Notes under the pieces: model-generated
Databases searched by the model: none
What the model saw: the letters and a program-made list of their open reading frames with translations, nothing else
What the model was told of the DNA's origin: nothing
Position numbers and translations under genes: made by a program
In this document: positions 1-8,814 of the stretch, piece by piece
Position numbering within the stretch: the stretch's first letter is position 1
Layout: each line of letters opens with the position of its first letter
Source: Burkholderiales bacterium
Lineage (GTDB): Bacteria; Pseudomonadota; Gammaproteobacteria; Burkholderiales; Burkholderiaceae_E
Direction of reading: 5' to 3'
NCBI GenBank assembly: GCA_026399835.1
Contig: JAPLQE010000017.1
Location: forward strand, 20,114 to 84,113
Length of the DNA stretch: 64,000 bases

Positions 1-59
1 CACCCGGCGCGCCTGCGCCGGGTGCGTCCGGGCGGCCGGGCCTGCGCCCCGCCGCCCGG
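1..59. terminator. Two adjacent GC hairpins at the left edge
   Basis: Bases 1-10 and 15-24 form a perfect 10-bp stem with a 4-nt loop. Bases 28-36 and 51-59 form a second perfect 9-bp stem. They lie just past the stop codon of the minus-strand maeB-like gene and could end its transcript or that of a gene left of the window. No T-run is visible inside the window, so termination is inferred from structure and position only. Confidence 0.45.
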
Positions 60-64
60 CGTGA

Positions 65-1117
65 TCAGCCCGCGTCGCCGGTGCGCCCGGTGGCCTGAGC
101 GACCGCGATCGCGGTCGCGTTCAGCACCCGCCGCATCGTCGCGGCCGGCGTCAGGATGTGCACCGGACGCGCCGCGCCGAGCAGGATCGGGCCGACGGTG
201 ATGCCCTTGCCGCCGGTGACCTTCAGCACGTTCAGCAGGATGTTCGCGGCGTCCAGGTTCGGCATCACCAGCAGGTTCGCCGAGCCGGTGATCGAGGACT
301 CCGGCAGGAACTCGCGACGCACCTCCTCGGACAGCGCCGCGTCGCCGTTCATCTCGCCGTCGCACTCGACCTCGGGCTGCTTCGCGCGGAACAGCGCCGC
401 CGCCGCCCGCAGGCGGCGTGCGCTCGGGCGCTCGCTGCTGCCGAACATCGAATGCGAGGCGAACGCGACCTTGGGCGTCACCGCGAAGGCGCGAATCTGC
501 TCGACCGCCATCCGCGCGATCTCGGCGAGCTGCTCGGCGTCGGGCTCGTCGTTGACCAGCGTGTCGCTGAGGAACAGCGTGTGCTCGGGCAGCATCAGCG
601 CGTTCATGGTCGCGAAGCAGCCCGCCCCGGGCGCCAGGCCGATCACGTCGCGCACGCGCGAGAGATGCTCGTCGAAGCGCCCGACCAGGCCGCAGACCAT
701 CGCGTCGGCGTCGCCGCGGCGGACCATCATCGCGGCGAGCGTGCTCGCCGAGCGCCGGATCGTCGCCTTGGCCAGCTCGGGCGTGACGCCGCGCCGGCCC
801 ATCAGCTGCCGGTAGTCCGACCAGTAGTCGCGAAAGCGTGCGTAGCACTCGGGTGCCTTGATGTCCTCGAGGTTGATGCCGCCGAGCGTCGGCTCGAGCG
901 CGGCGATGATCTCCACCAGCTTGTCCGGGTCGCGCTCGATCTCGAGGCAGGCGTAGGCGACGCCCGGCGAGTAGGCGAGCGACAGGTCGCGCTGGTTCGA
1001 CAGCGGCTTGGTGGGCGTGATCGAGATCTTGCCGCGGGTCGGAGCGCGGTGGTAGTCGAGTGCGGCGTCCCGGAGCGCCTGCTCGGCGGGCGACAGGCTG
1101 GTGGGATCGGTGGGCAT
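65..1117 (-). CDS. maeB: Internally deleted MaeB-type malic enzyme/phosphotransacetylase
   Basis: The 350-residue product is collinear with MaeB (NADP malic enzyme fused to a phosphotransacetylase-like domain, normally about 760 residues), but two large blocks are missing in frame. Residues 17-64 match the malic-domain N-terminus, including YSPGVA with the catalytic Tyr. Residues 65-91 (GGINLEDIKAPEC) follow directly, without the intervening stretch that carries the KPVMEGK lysine. Residue 93 onward jumps into the phosphotransacetylase-like domain (RFRDYW, GDADAM, GSANLLVMPN). The whole NAD(P)-binding domain is gone, so malic enzyme activity is very unlikely. Codon use still looks coding to the end. 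The ATG at 1117 is chosen because homology begins shortly after it; the frame is open further upstream but without similarity. It is either a decayed gene, a shortened protein with another role, or an assembly collapse. Confidence 0.75.
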   Translation of the reverse strand: MPTDPTSLSPAEQALRDAALDYHRAPTRGKISITPTKPLSNQRDLSLAYSPGVAYACLEIERDPDKLVEIIAALEPTLGGINLEDIKAPECYARFRDYWSDYRQLMGRRGVTPELAKATIRRSASTLAAMMVRRGDADAMVCGLVGRFDEHLSRVRDVIGLAPGAGCFATMNALMLPEHTLFLSDTLVNDEPDAEQLAEIARMAVEQIRAFAVTPKVAFASHSMFGSSERPSARRLRAAAALFRAKQPEVECDGEMNGDAALSEEVRREFLPESSITGSANLLVMPNLDAANILLNVLKVTGGKGITVGPILLGAARPVHILTPAATMRRVLNATAIAVAQATGRTGDAG

Positions 1118-1307
1118 GGCGTCTCCGTGTCTTCGCTGGGCCGGCCATCGTTGCGGTGCCGGAAGGGTCGGTCCCCGCGGCCGGACGCGGACGATCGCGC
1201 CGCGCGGCGGCGGCGGTCGCATTCCCGAGCGGGCGGCGGTAGCATGGCGCGCCGCCGGTCCGACGGGCACGGTGCCGCATGACACGACACGACGGAGACA
1301 CATTGCC

Positions 1308-1619
1308 ATGATCCACGTACTCGCCTTCATCACCTGCCAGCCCGGCAAGCGCGACGAGGTGCTCGCAGCCTTCCGCGCGAACATGCCCGCGGTGCACGCC
1401 GAGGACGGCTGCATCGAGTACCAGCCGGTGGTCGATGCAGCGGGCTTCGGCGGCTTCCAGGCACTGGTGGGCGCGGACGGCTTCGTCGTGATCGAGAAAT
1501 GGCGCGACGCCGCCGCGCTCAAGGCGCATGCGGCAGCACCGCACATGGCTGCCTACGGGGCGCGCACGAAGCCGCTGGTCGCCGAGCGGCGCATCCATGT
1601 GATGGCCTCGCCCGCCTGA
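1308..1619 (+). CDS. Antibiotic biosynthesis monooxygenase-like (YgiN family) protein
   Basis: This 103-residue protein has the size and pattern of the ABM/YgiN dimeric alpha/beta-barrel family: a first beta strand (MIHVLAFITCQPG), an EDGCIEYQ segment and a late VIEKWRDAAALKAH helix. Members are quinol or small-aromatic monooxygenases or simply stress proteins; the substrate cannot be told. The ATG at 1308 is preceded by GGAG (1293-1296), about 11 nt upstream, which decides the start over the longer open frame. It is divergent from the maeB-like gene and convergent with the acyltransferase gene. Confidence 0.8.
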   Translation: MIHVLAFITCQPGKRDEVLAAFRANMPAVHAEDGCIEYQPVVDAAGFGGFQALVGADGFVVIEKWRDAAALKAHAAAPHMAAYGARTKPLVAERRIHVMASPA

Positions 1620-1626
1620 GGCGGGC
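1610..1626. terminator. Hairpin with the stop codon as its loop
   Basis: GCCCGCC (1610-1616) and GGCGGGC (1620-1626) pair perfectly around TGA (1617-1619), the stop codon of the ABM-like gene. The hairpin sits between two convergent genes and can work in both directions. No T-run follows. Confidence 0.5.
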
Positions 1627-1635
1627 AGGCTGCGC

Positions 1636-2766
1636 TCAGCGCGGCGCGGCGGGCGCCGGCGAGGTCTCTTCGTCGGGCTCGCCCGTGTCGCCAGGTTCGA
1701 CCGGGGCGGCGCGCGGCGCCGGCGCGGTGCTGCGGCCCGGCGAGCGCGCGGACAGCGGCGTCTCGACCCAGCGGTGGAAGAGGGCGCCCGCGACGGTGCT
1801 GCCGATCCAAGCCAGCACGAGACCCGCGGCCGCCGGCAGCGGCGCGTCGGGGAACCAGCGCGCCGCGGCCGCCTCCATCAGCATGCACACCGGGTAGTGC
1901 ACGAGGAACACCGAGTAGGAGATCCGACCGAGCCACTCGATCGGCGGCCAGGCGAGCCGGCGTGCGCCCAGGCCGCGCGGCATCGCCCACGCGAGCAGCA
2001 TCGCGGTCGCGAGCGCCACCGCGATGCGGGGCCTGAAGTCGAGCGCCAGTGCTGCCACGCCGAGCACGACGATCGCGGCGAGCGCGGCGAGCGCCGCGCG
2101 CCCGCCCCGGGTCGGACCGGCCCAGCCGGCGAGCGCGCCGAGCGCGTAGGACCCGAAGAAATAGAGGCCCCAGGCGTCCCACTGGGCGTCGCGGTTGAAT
2201 CCCAGCAGCGAGGCCGCTCCGAGCGCGATCACCAGCAGTGGGCCGGCACCTGGCACCGGGCTGCGGTGCGCGACCCAGAGCAGCACTGTCAGCAGCGCGT
2301 AGAGCTGCAGGTCGATCGCGACGTACCAGATGCCGGCCGACAGCGCGCTCTGCCCGAGGATGTCCTGCAGCATCGCGGCGTTCGCCAGCAGCTGGAACAG
2401 GGTCGGCGCGTCGGGCACCGTGTCGTGATCGGTCAGCGCGCGGCCGAGCGCCGCGGCGGTCACCGCGATCGCGAGGGCCGCGAGGTACGGCCCGGCCAGC
2501 CGGACCCAGCGGCGGCGGACCAGCGTGACCGGGTCGAGGGCCTTCGGCACGCCGCCCGGGGCGAGCCCGCGGACCGCGAGGAAGCCCGCGACGACCAGGA
2601 ACACCTGCACCGCCAGGCGGCCGTGCTCCGACAGCGCGTCGACGAGCGGGCCGGCCCACGGGCGCACGGCGTCGGACATCGGGCCGTAGAAGGCGAGGTG
2701 GTGCAGCACGATCAGCTGCGAGGCCAGGGCCTTCAGCGCATCGATCAGGGGCAGGCGGGCGGGCAC
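1636..2766 (-). CDS. Acyltransferase 3 (OafA/YrhL-type) membrane protein
   Basis: A 376-residue polytopic inner-membrane protein with the signature of acyltransferase family 3: an N-terminal LPLIDALKALASQLIVLHH segment with the conserved histidine pair, then GRLAVQVFLVVAGFLAVRG, then about nine further hydrophobic helices. Family members O-acylate cell-surface sugars, glycans or lipids using a cytoplasmic acyl donor. The C-terminal 40 residues are Pro/Ala/Glu-rich and likely disordered. There is no glycan biosynthesis gene nearby, so the substrate is unknown. Confidence 0.85.
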   Translation of the reverse strand: MPARLPLIDALKALASQLIVLHHLAFYGPMSDAVRPWAGPLVDALSEHGRLAVQVFLVVAGFLAVRGLAPGGVPKALDPVTLVRRRWVRLAGPYLAALAIAVTAAALGRALTDHDTVPDAPTLFQLLANAAMLQDILGQSALSAGIWYVAIDLQLYALLTVLLWVAHRSPVPGAGPLLVIALGAASLLGFNRDAQWDAWGLYFFGSYALGALAGWAGPTRGGRAALAALAAIVVLGVAALALDFRPRIAVALATAMLLAWAMPRGLGARRLAWPPIEWLGRISYSVFLVHYPVCMLMEAAAARWFPDAPLPAAAGLVLAWIGSTVAGALFHRWVETPLSARSPGRSTAPAPRAAPVEPGDTGEPDEETSPAPAAPR

Positions 2767-2923
2767 GGGTTCGGGGGCGGGATCGGGACCGGGGAGCAGG
2801 TCACGGACGGACGGTCGATGGCGGCCGACAGGCGTCCAGGGGCGCGAAGTCTAGCCCGGCATGACCGCGCCGGCCAGTGAGGAATGCCGCGCCGGCCGCA
2901 GGCGACGCTGCCTTCGGCCTGGG

Positions 2924-4465
2924 TCAGTCGATCGCCGCCGAGTGTCTCGCAGCCGGGACCGAAAGCGGTCGCCGCAGCAGCAGCACCAGCGGCATCGCCG
3001 CGATGCAGACCCACATCATCAGGCGGAAGTCCTGCAGGAACGCGATCGTCGTGGCCTGCCGGGTCACCTCGGCGTCGATGGCGGCGAGCCCCTCGGGCGT
3101 GTCGATCCGCCAGGCGCCGGACTCGATCGCCAGCCGCAGCGGCAGGCTCGATTCGTCGATGTGCTCGGCGAGCGCCGCATGGTTCGCGCGGATGTTGTGC
3201 GACAGCGCCGAGACCACCACCGAGATGCCGACGCTGCTGCCGATGTTGCGCACGAGGCTGAACATCGCGGCGCCCTCGTTGCGGTCGCGCGGGGCGAGCG
3301 AGGCGAACGCGACCGTGGTCAGCGGCGGGAACACGAAGCCGATGCCCAGGCCCTGGACGATGCCGGTGATCGCGATCAGCCGCGGCGTGACGTCGGTGTC
3401 GAAGCCGGTCATCGCGTGAAGCGAGGCCGCGCACAGGCCGAGGCCCAGCAGGATGAGCAGCCTGGGGTCGACGCGGTCGCCGATCCGGCCGACCGCGATC
3501 ATCGCCAGCGCGGTGCCGATCCCACGGGGCGCCAGCAGCAGTCCGGTGTCGAACACCGGATAGCCCATCAGACCCTGCAGGAACGGTGGCAGCAGCGTCG
3601 TGGTGGCCAGCAGCACGACGCCGAGCGCGAACGCGGTCGCGAGGCCGGCGGCGAAGTTGCGGTCCACGAACAGCCGCGGCTGCACGAAGGGCGCGGGGTG
3701 CGTGAGGATGTGGGCGACGAACAGGTACAGCCCGAGCGCGGCGAGCACGGCCTCGAGCACGATCTCGCGGCTGTCGAACCAGTCGAGCGACTCGCCGCGG
3801 TCGAGCATCAGCTGCAGCGCCGCCAGCCCGATCGCGAGGAACGCGAAGCCCGCGAGGTCGAAGCGCCGCGCGCGGTCGACCGGCGTCTCCGGCAGCCAGG
3901 CGAGCAGCCCGAGCGTGGTGAAGATGCCGATCGGCAGGTTGATGAAGAAGACCCAGCGCCAGTTCTGGTACTCGGTCAGCCAGCCGCCGAGCGTGGGGCC
4001 CAGGATCGGGCCGAGCATCACGCCCACCCCCCAGACCGCCATCGCCGCGGTCTGCTTCTCGCGCGGCCAGGTGTCGAGCAGCACCGCCTGCGCGAGCGGC
4101 ACGAGGAACGCACCGAAGGCACCCTGCAGCACGCGGAACAGCACGATCTGCTCGAGCGTGCCGGCGGCGCCGCAGAGCATCGACGCAAGCGTGAACCCGA
4201 CCACCGACGCGATGAACAGCCGCCGTCGGCCGAAGCGCTCGGCGAGGAAGCCGGTCAGCGGCATGCAGATCGCGGTCGCGACGATGTACGAGGTGAGCAC
4301 CCACGAGATCTGCTCCTGGGTGGCGCCCAGCGCGCCCTGCATCCGCGGCAGCGCGACGTTGGCGATGGTCGCGTCGAGCGTCTGGATGACCGTCGCGAGC
4401 GTGACCGCGGCGGTGATCGCGCGCCTGCGCGCCGGCGTGAGCGCGGCGGAGCTGGAGCCTGGCAT
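2924..4465 (-). CDS. emrB: DHA2-family MFS drug efflux pump (EmrB-like)
   Basis: A 513-residue, 14-helix major facilitator of the DHA2 family. LDATIANVALP (residues 30-40) and the cytoplasmic-loop motif TGFLAERFGRRR (71-82) are diagnostic, followed by the GPxxGGW-type segment (LGPTLGGWLTEYQNWRW) at the start of helix 5. It exports hydrophobic toxic compounds by proton antiport, together with the membrane fusion protein encoded just upstream and an outer-membrane channel that is not encoded here. It begins 23 nt after emrA on the minus strand, so it is the last gene of a marR-emrA-emrB operon. The ATG at 4465 gives the normal family N-terminus. Confidence 0.92.
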   Translation of the reverse strand: MPGSSSAALTPARRRAITAAVTLATVIQTLDATIANVALPRMQGALGATQEQISWVLTSYIVATAICMPLTGFLAERFGRRRLFIASVVGFTLASMLCGAAGTLEQIVLFRVLQGAFGAFLVPLAQAVLLDTWPREKQTAAMAVWGVGVMLGPILGPTLGGWLTEYQNWRWVFFINLPIGIFTTLGLLAWLPETPVDRARRFDLAGFAFLAIGLAALQLMLDRGESLDWFDSREIVLEAVLAALGLYLFVAHILTHPAPFVQPRLFVDRNFAAGLATAFALGVVLLATTTLLPPFLQGLMGYPVFDTGLLLAPRGIGTALAMIAVGRIGDRVDPRLLILLGLGLCAASLHAMTGFDTDVTPRLIAITGIVQGLGIGFVFPPLTTVAFASLAPRDRNEGAAMFSLVRNIGSSVGISVVVSALSHNIRANHAALAEHIDESSLPLRLAIESGAWRIDTPEGLAAIDAEVTRQATTIAFLQDFRLMMWVCIAAMPLVLLLRRPLSVPAARHSAAID

Positions 4466-4488
4466 CGGGCCCTCGGTCGCTCAGGCCA

Positions 4489-5652
4489 TCAGGGCAGCAG
4501 GTCGCCGATCGAGCGCCGCCGGCCGGTGTCGACCACCACGCGCGCGCTCAGTCCGGCGCGCAGGGTCGGCGCATCCGCCCGGGGTTCGATCCGGATGCGC
4601 ACCGGCACGCGCTGCGCGACCTTGATCCAGTTGCCGGTGGCGTTCTGCGGCGGGATGAGCGCGAACTCCGCGCCGGTCGCCGGCGCGAGGCTGTCGACCG
4701 TGCCACGCCATTCGACGCCGGGGTAGGTGTCGATGCGGATCGTCGCGGCCTGCCCGCTGCGCACCCAGCCGAGCTCGTTCTCGGTGAAGTTCGCCTCGAC
4801 CCAGACCGTGCCGTCGGCGACCAGCGCGAGCGCGGTCGCGCCGGCGGCGACGTACTGGCCCGGCTTGGGCGGACGGCTGACCGTGCCGGACACCGGGGCG
4901 CGCACCTCGACGCGCGACAGGTCGAGCCGGGCCTGCATCAGCTCGGCCTGCGCGGCGAGCACCAGCGGATGCCGGTCGATCGGCACGTCGGGCCCGCCGC
5001 CCAGGGTCTCGGCGATGCGGCCGAGCTCGCGTTCGACCGCGACCACCTGCTGGCCGGCGAGCTCGGTGGCCTGGCGCGCCTCGTCGAGCCGCGAGGCCGA
5101 GATGAAGTTGCGTGCGGCGAGGTCGGCCTGGCGCGCCTCGTCGCGGCGGGCGAAGGCCTGCCGGGTGCGCGCGAGCGCGATCTCGGCCTGCTTGGCGCGG
5201 TAGCCGGCGCGCAGCGCGGCGACGTCGGTGCGGGCCTGCGCGACGCGGGCCTCGGCGCGCGCGAGCGCCACGCGCAGCGGCGCCTCGTCGAGCCGGAAGA
5301 GCGGCGCGCCCGCGGCCACGACCTCGTTCTCGCGCACGAGCACCGTACGGATCGTGCCGGCGATCTCGGCGCTGACCGGGATCTTGTCGGCCTTCACGTA
5401 GGCGTTGTCGGTGTCGGCCACGCCGCCGCCCTGCAGCCACCAGGCCAGGCCCGCTGCGGCGACCGCGAGCGGCACGACGACGAGCAGCACCAGGCGAAGC
5501 AGCCGGCGAAGCAGCCGGCGCAGCAGGCCAGGAGGACGCTTCGACGCCCCCTGCGCCGGCGGCGGCGCTGCCGGCGCAGGCGCGGTCGTCACGGCCTCGG
5601 TCTGCCCGCCGGCCAGCCCTGCGGGCGCGTCGCCACCGTCTGCGTGTCGCAT
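4489..5652 (-). CDS. emrA: HlyD-family membrane fusion protein (EmrA-like)
   Basis: A 387-residue periplasmic adaptor. A Pro/Ala-rich cytoplasmic tail (residues 1-42) precedes an Arg/Leu segment and a single membrane helix (about 52-72), then the hallmark TDNAYVKAD (81-89), a long coiled-coil hairpin (about 115-215) and the beta-barrel region (VRAPVSGTVSRPPKPGQYV). It bridges EmrB to an outer-membrane channel. The RRLLRRLLRRLLRL run before the membrane helix reflects a short in-frame tandem repeat in the DNA. It starts only 2 nt after the marR-like gene, so the two are co-transcribed. Confidence 0.9.
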   Translation of the reverse strand: MRHADGGDAPAGLAGGQTEAVTTAPAPAAPPPAQGASKRPPGLLRRLLRRLLRLVLLVVVPLAVAAAGLAWWLQGGGVADTDNAYVKADKIPVSAEIAGTIRTVLVRENEVVAAGAPLFRLDEAPLRVALARAEARVAQARTDVAALRAGYRAKQAEIALARTRQAFARRDEARQADLAARNFISASRLDEARQATELAGQQVVAVERELGRIAETLGGGPDVPIDRHPLVLAAQAELMQARLDLSRVEVRAPVSGTVSRPPKPGQYVAAGATALALVADGTVWVEANFTENELGWVRSGQAATIRIDTYPGVEWRGTVDSLAPATGAEFALIPPQNATGNWIKVAQRVPVRIRIEPRADAPTLRAGLSARVVVDTGRRRSIGDLLP

Positions 5653-5654
5653 CC

Positions 5655-6119
5655 TCAGACCTCCCGCACCGGCTGGCGCGCGCCCGCGCGGCGCGGGGCG
5701 GACAGCGCGTCGCGCATCCGGTGCAGTCCGGCCACGGTCTGCGCCGCGTCCTTCGCGCCGAGGCCGGCCAGCGCCTCGTCGCGGATCGCGTCGCCGATGG
5801 CGCGGATCTCGGCCACCCGCGGCGCGGCCGCAGGGGTCAGGAACAGCCGGTAGGCGCGGCGGTCGGCCGGGTCGGCGCGGCGCTCGACGAGCCCCGCCTC
5901 GGCGAGCTGGTCGACGAGGCGCGCCAGCGTGATCGGCTGGATCTCGAGCTGCTCGGCCAGGTCGACCTGGCGCAGGCCCTGCTCGCGCGCCAGCCAGACG
6001 AGCGCACGGGCCTGCGCGTAGGTGAGCGAGGAGCCTTCGAGGCGTGCCTGGAAGGCCCGTCGCATGAGCCGGGCGACGTCGGCGACGAGGAAGCCGACGG
6101 TGTCGGTTGAATCGGGCAT
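5655..6119 (-). CDS. MarR-family transcriptional regulator
   Basis: A 154-residue winged-helix protein: dimerisation helix at the N-terminus, recognition helix region (LRQVDLAEQLEIQPITLARLVDQLAEAGLVE) around residues 48-80 and the wing RADPADRRAYRLFLT, which is the MarR DxRxxxxxLT pattern. It is first in the operon with emrA and emrB and most likely represses it until a toxic ligand binds. A nested palindrome lies about 20 nt upstream of its ATG, a natural operator position. Confidence 0.9.
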   Translation of the reverse strand: MPDSTDTVGFLVADVARLMRRAFQARLEGSSLTYAQARALVWLAREQGLRQVDLAEQLEIQPITLARLVDQLAEAGLVERRADPADRRAYRLFLTPAAAPRVAEIRAIGDAIRDEALAGLGAKDAAQTVAGLHRMRDALSAPRRAGARQPVREV

Positions 6120-6140
6120 CGGCGCAGGGGGGCGTTCAAT

Positions 6141-6165
6141 TGATATGCGTTACTTATCATATGTG
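6141..6165. promoter_or_regulatory. Nested palindrome, likely MarR operator
   Basis: TGATA (6141-6145) pairs with TATCA (6155-6159), and ATATG (6143-6147) pairs with CATAT (6158-6162). This A+T-rich block lies in an otherwise G+C-rich 150-bp divergent spacer between the marR-like gene and the desaturase gene, 22 nt from the regulator's start codon. MarR proteins bind such imperfect palindromes near their own promoter. Binding is inferred, not shown. Confidence 0.55.
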
Positions 6166-6271
6166 CTGCACGCATTCTCGGGAAGCCCGACCGTTCCGGT
6201 GCCCTGGCGCAGCGCGACCCGCCGGATCGCCGCCCGCACGGGGCTCCCGCCGCCCGCGCGACTCGGGCATC

Positions 6272-7336
6272 ATGGCTTTCCCCCCAGACCGCCCGCACCG
6301 ACGGGCCGCCCCCAGGATGGAGACCCCCCAGGCCGATGCCTTCCGCGACGATGCCCGGCGATCCGACGGTGTCGGGCGACCTGGCGAGCGCCTGCCGTCC
6401 GAGCTGCTCGCCCCGCTGACCGCGCTCGATGACGCCCGCTCGCTGCGCGCGATGCTGCCGACCCTCGTGGCGCTCGTCGCCGTGCCCGCGGTCGCGGCTG
6501 CGGTGTGGACCCCCTGGGTCGTGGTCCCGGCGATCCTGGCGATCGCGGCACTGCAGCACGCGATGTTCGTGCTGGTCCACGAGGCCGCCCACTACCGGCT
6601 GCTGTCGGACCGGCGCGCCAACGACGCGGTCGGCCGCGCGCTCGGCGCGCTCGCGGGCATCTCGATGTGCACCTACCGCATCGTGCACCGGCTCCACCAC
6701 AACCACCTGTACGGCGACGTCGACCCGGACATCGCGCTGCACGGCGGCTATCCGCGCGGCCGTGCCTACCTGCTGCGCAAGCTCGCGACCGACCTCACCG
6801 GCCGCACCGCCTGGAAGACCTACCGCTATTTCTTCGGCGCGCCGGCGGCCAACGCCGAGACCGCGACCGCGCAGCGGCCCCTCGACGACACGCCGGCCTC
6901 GCTGCGGGCCGACGCCACGCGCGACCGCCGGACCGTGATCGCGGTGCAGCTCGCGCTGCCGGTCGCGGCACTGGCGCTCGGCGGCCCCGCGGGCCTGGCG
7001 AAGTACGCGCTGCTCTGGCTGCTGCCCGCGCTCACCGTGCTGCAGGCGCTGCTGCGCCTGCGCGCGATCGCCGAGCACGGCGCCCCGGCCGGCTACGAGT
7101 CGGCGCTGGTCGCCGCGCGCACCAACCTCGCCGGGCCGCTGGCGCGCGTGGTGCTGTTCCCGCACCACGTCGGCTACCACATCGAGCACCACCTGTATCC
7201 CGCGGTGCCGCATTACCGTCTGCCCGAGCTTCACGCTCTGCTGCGCGCGCGCGGCATGCTCGACGGGGCGGAGGTCAGGCGCCTGCCCGAGACCTGGGCG
7301 CGCGTCTATGCCGAGCGCACGTCCGCGCCGGGCTGA
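6272..7336 (+). CDS. Membrane fatty acid desaturase family protein
   Basis: An integral membrane di-iron desaturase/hydroxylase-type protein with all three histidine boxes: HEAAH (103-107), HRLHH (139-143) and [10 protein letters not shown] (298-307). Hydrophobic stretches lie around residues 60-102 and 225-275. Family members introduce double bonds into fatty acyl chains or act on carotenoids; the substrate cannot be read from sequence. An ATG at 6272 is used; a second in-frame ATG at 6317 is equally possible because neither has a clear ribosome binding site. The gene is divergent from the marR-emrAB operon and may share its control region. Confidence 0.82.
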   Translation: MAFPPDRPHRRAAPRMETPQADAFRDDARRSDGVGRPGERLPSELLAPLTALDDARSLRAMLPTLVALVAVPAVAAAVWTPWVVVPAILAIAALQHAMFVLVHEAAHYRLLSDRRANDAVGRALGALAGISMCTYRIVHRLHHNHLYGDVDPDIALHGGYPRGRAYLLRKLATDLTGRTAWKTYRYFFGAPAANAETATAQRPLDDTPASLRADATRDRRTVIAVQLALPVAALALGGPAGLAKYALLWLLPALTVLQALLRLRAIAEHGAPAGYESALVAARTNLAGPLARVVLFPHHVGYHIEHHLYPAVPHYRLPELHALLRARGMLDGAEVRRLPETWARVYAERTSAPG

Positions 7337-7426
7337 ATGGCCTTCCGACCCCTGCCAGACATATCATTGTCACAAGCGCTGCCCAGACTGCGCCGCTTCA
7401 TCCCGACGCTGCCCACCGGAGACACC

Positions 7427-8734
7427 ATGACATTCAGGTCCCTCATCGCGGCCGCGGCCTTCGCCGCCGCCGCCACCCCCGCCTACGCCCAGGTCGAGAT
7501 CCAGTGGTGGCATGCCATGGGCGGTGCCCTCGGCGAATGGGTCAACGGGCTGGCCAAAGACTTCAACGACAGCCAGAAGGCCTACAAGGTCGTGCCGACC
7601 TTCAAGGGCACCTACGACGAGGCGCTCACCGGCGCCGTCGCCGCCTACCGCGCGGGCAACGCCCCGCACGTGCTGCAGGTGTTCGAGGTCGGCACCGCCA
7701 CGATGATGGCCAGCAAGGGCGTGATCGTGCCGGTGGGCAAGGTCATGTCGGACGCCGGCTTCAAGTTCGACCCGAACGCCTACGTGTCGGCGGTCGCGGG
7801 CTACTACACCGCGCCGAACGGCCAGATGATGAGCCTGCCGTTCAACAGCTCGACGACGGTGTTCCACTACAACAAGGACGCGTTCAAGGCGGCTGGCCTC
7901 GACCCCGAGAACCCGCCCAAGACCTGGCCCGAGGTGGTGCGCGCAGCCGCCACGCTCAAGGCCAGCGGCCACAAGTGCCCGCTGACCTCGAGCTGGATCA
8001 GCTGGACGCAGCTCGAGAGCTTCTCGGCCTGGCACAACGTCGAGTTCGCCACCAAGCGCAACGGCTTCAACGGCCTGGACACGCGCCTGGCCTTCAACTC
8101 GCCATTGCACCTGCGCCACATCGAGAACCTCGCCAACCTGTCGCAGCAGGGCCTGTTCGTCTACAAGGGCCGTGCCAACACCGCCGACGCCACCTTCGTC
8201 TCGGGCGAGTGCGCGATGACGACCGGCTCGTCCGCGCTCTACGGCAACATCAAGCGCAACGCGAAGTTCGCCGCCGGCATCTCGACGCTGCCCTACTACC
8301 CGGACGTCCCCGGCACGCCGCAGAACACCGTCATCGGCGGCGCGAGCCTGTGGGTGATGTCGGGCAAGAAGGCCGAGGAGTACAAGGGCGTGGCCGCGTT
8401 CTTCGACCACCTGTCGAAGGCCGACGTGCAGGCGAAGAGCCATCAGCAGACCGGCTACCTGCCGACCACGATGGGTGCCTTCGAGCTGACCGAGAAGGCC
8501 GGCTTCTACAAGCAGAACCCGGGCACCGACGTGTCGGTCAACCAGATGATCCGCAAGACGACCGACAAGTCGCGCGGCATCCGGCTGGGCAACTTCGTGC
8601 AGATCCGCACGATCATCGACGAGGAACTCGAGCAGGTCTGGGCGGGCAAGAAGACGGCGAAGGACGCGCTCGACACCGCGGTCAAGCGCGGCAACGAGCA
8701 GCTCGAGCGCTTCGAGAAGGCGAACAAGACCTGA
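7427..8734 (+). CDS. ugpB: Glycerol-3-phosphate ABC transporter, periplasmic binding protein UgpB
   Basis: A 435-residue extracellular solute-binding protein (family 1). A signal peptide ([21 protein letters not shown]) is followed by [18 protein letters not shown], the UgpB mature N-terminus. [22 protein letters not shown] and the late QQTGYLPTT segment are also characteristic. It binds sn-glycerol-3-phosphate or glycerophosphodiesters in the periplasm and delivers them to UgpAE. The ATG at 7427 is preceded by GGAG (7418-7421). A strong hairpin follows its stop, as is common between an abundant binding protein and its permease genes. Confidence 0.93.
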   Translation: MTFRSLIAAAAFAAAATPAYAQVEIQWWHAMGGALGEWVNGLAKDFNDSQKAYKVVPTFKGTYDEALTGAVAAYRAGNAPHVLQVFEVGTATMMASKGVIVPVGKVMSDAGFKFDPNAYVSAVAGYYTAPNGQMMSLPFNSSTTVFHYNKDAFKAAGLDPENPPKTWPEVVRAAATLKASGHKCPLTSSWISWTQLESFSAWHNVEFATKRNGFNGLDTRLAFNSPLHLRHIENLANLSQQGLFVYKGRANTADATFVSGECAMTTGSSALYGNIKRNAKFAAGISTLPYYPDVPGTPQNTVIGGASLWVMSGKKAEEYKGVAAFFDHLSKADVQAKSHQQTGYLPTTMGAFELTEKAGFYKQNPGTDVSVNQMIRKTTDKSRGIRLGNFVQIRTIIDEELEQVWAGKKTAKDALDTAVKRGNEQLERFEKANKT

Positions 8735-8740
8735 CGACCC

Positions 8741-8763
8741 GGCGGGCGCGCATCGCGCCCGCC
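8741..8763 (+). terminator. Strong hairpin between ugpB and ugpA
   Basis: GGCGGGCGCG (8741-8750) and CGCGCCCGCC (8754-8763) form a perfect 10-bp stem with a CAT loop, 6 nt after the ugpB stop. There is no T-run, so it more likely stabilises the ugpB message or lets part of the transcription through than ends it fully. This would keep the binding protein in excess over the permease. Confidence 0.6.
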
Positions 8764-8814
8764 CCCCTTCGATCCGCCGGCAGCGCGACGCCGGCGTGCC
8801 TGCCGGATCCCTGC

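Noticed and set aside
2861..4726. A long plus-strand frame opposite the emrB-like gene
   Set aside because: Mirror of EmrB codons, very charged, with no homology or ribosome binding site.
7337..7426. A Pho box upstream of ugpB
   Set aside because: TGTCAC-like words are present, but two properly spaced 7-mers of the Pho box could not be found.
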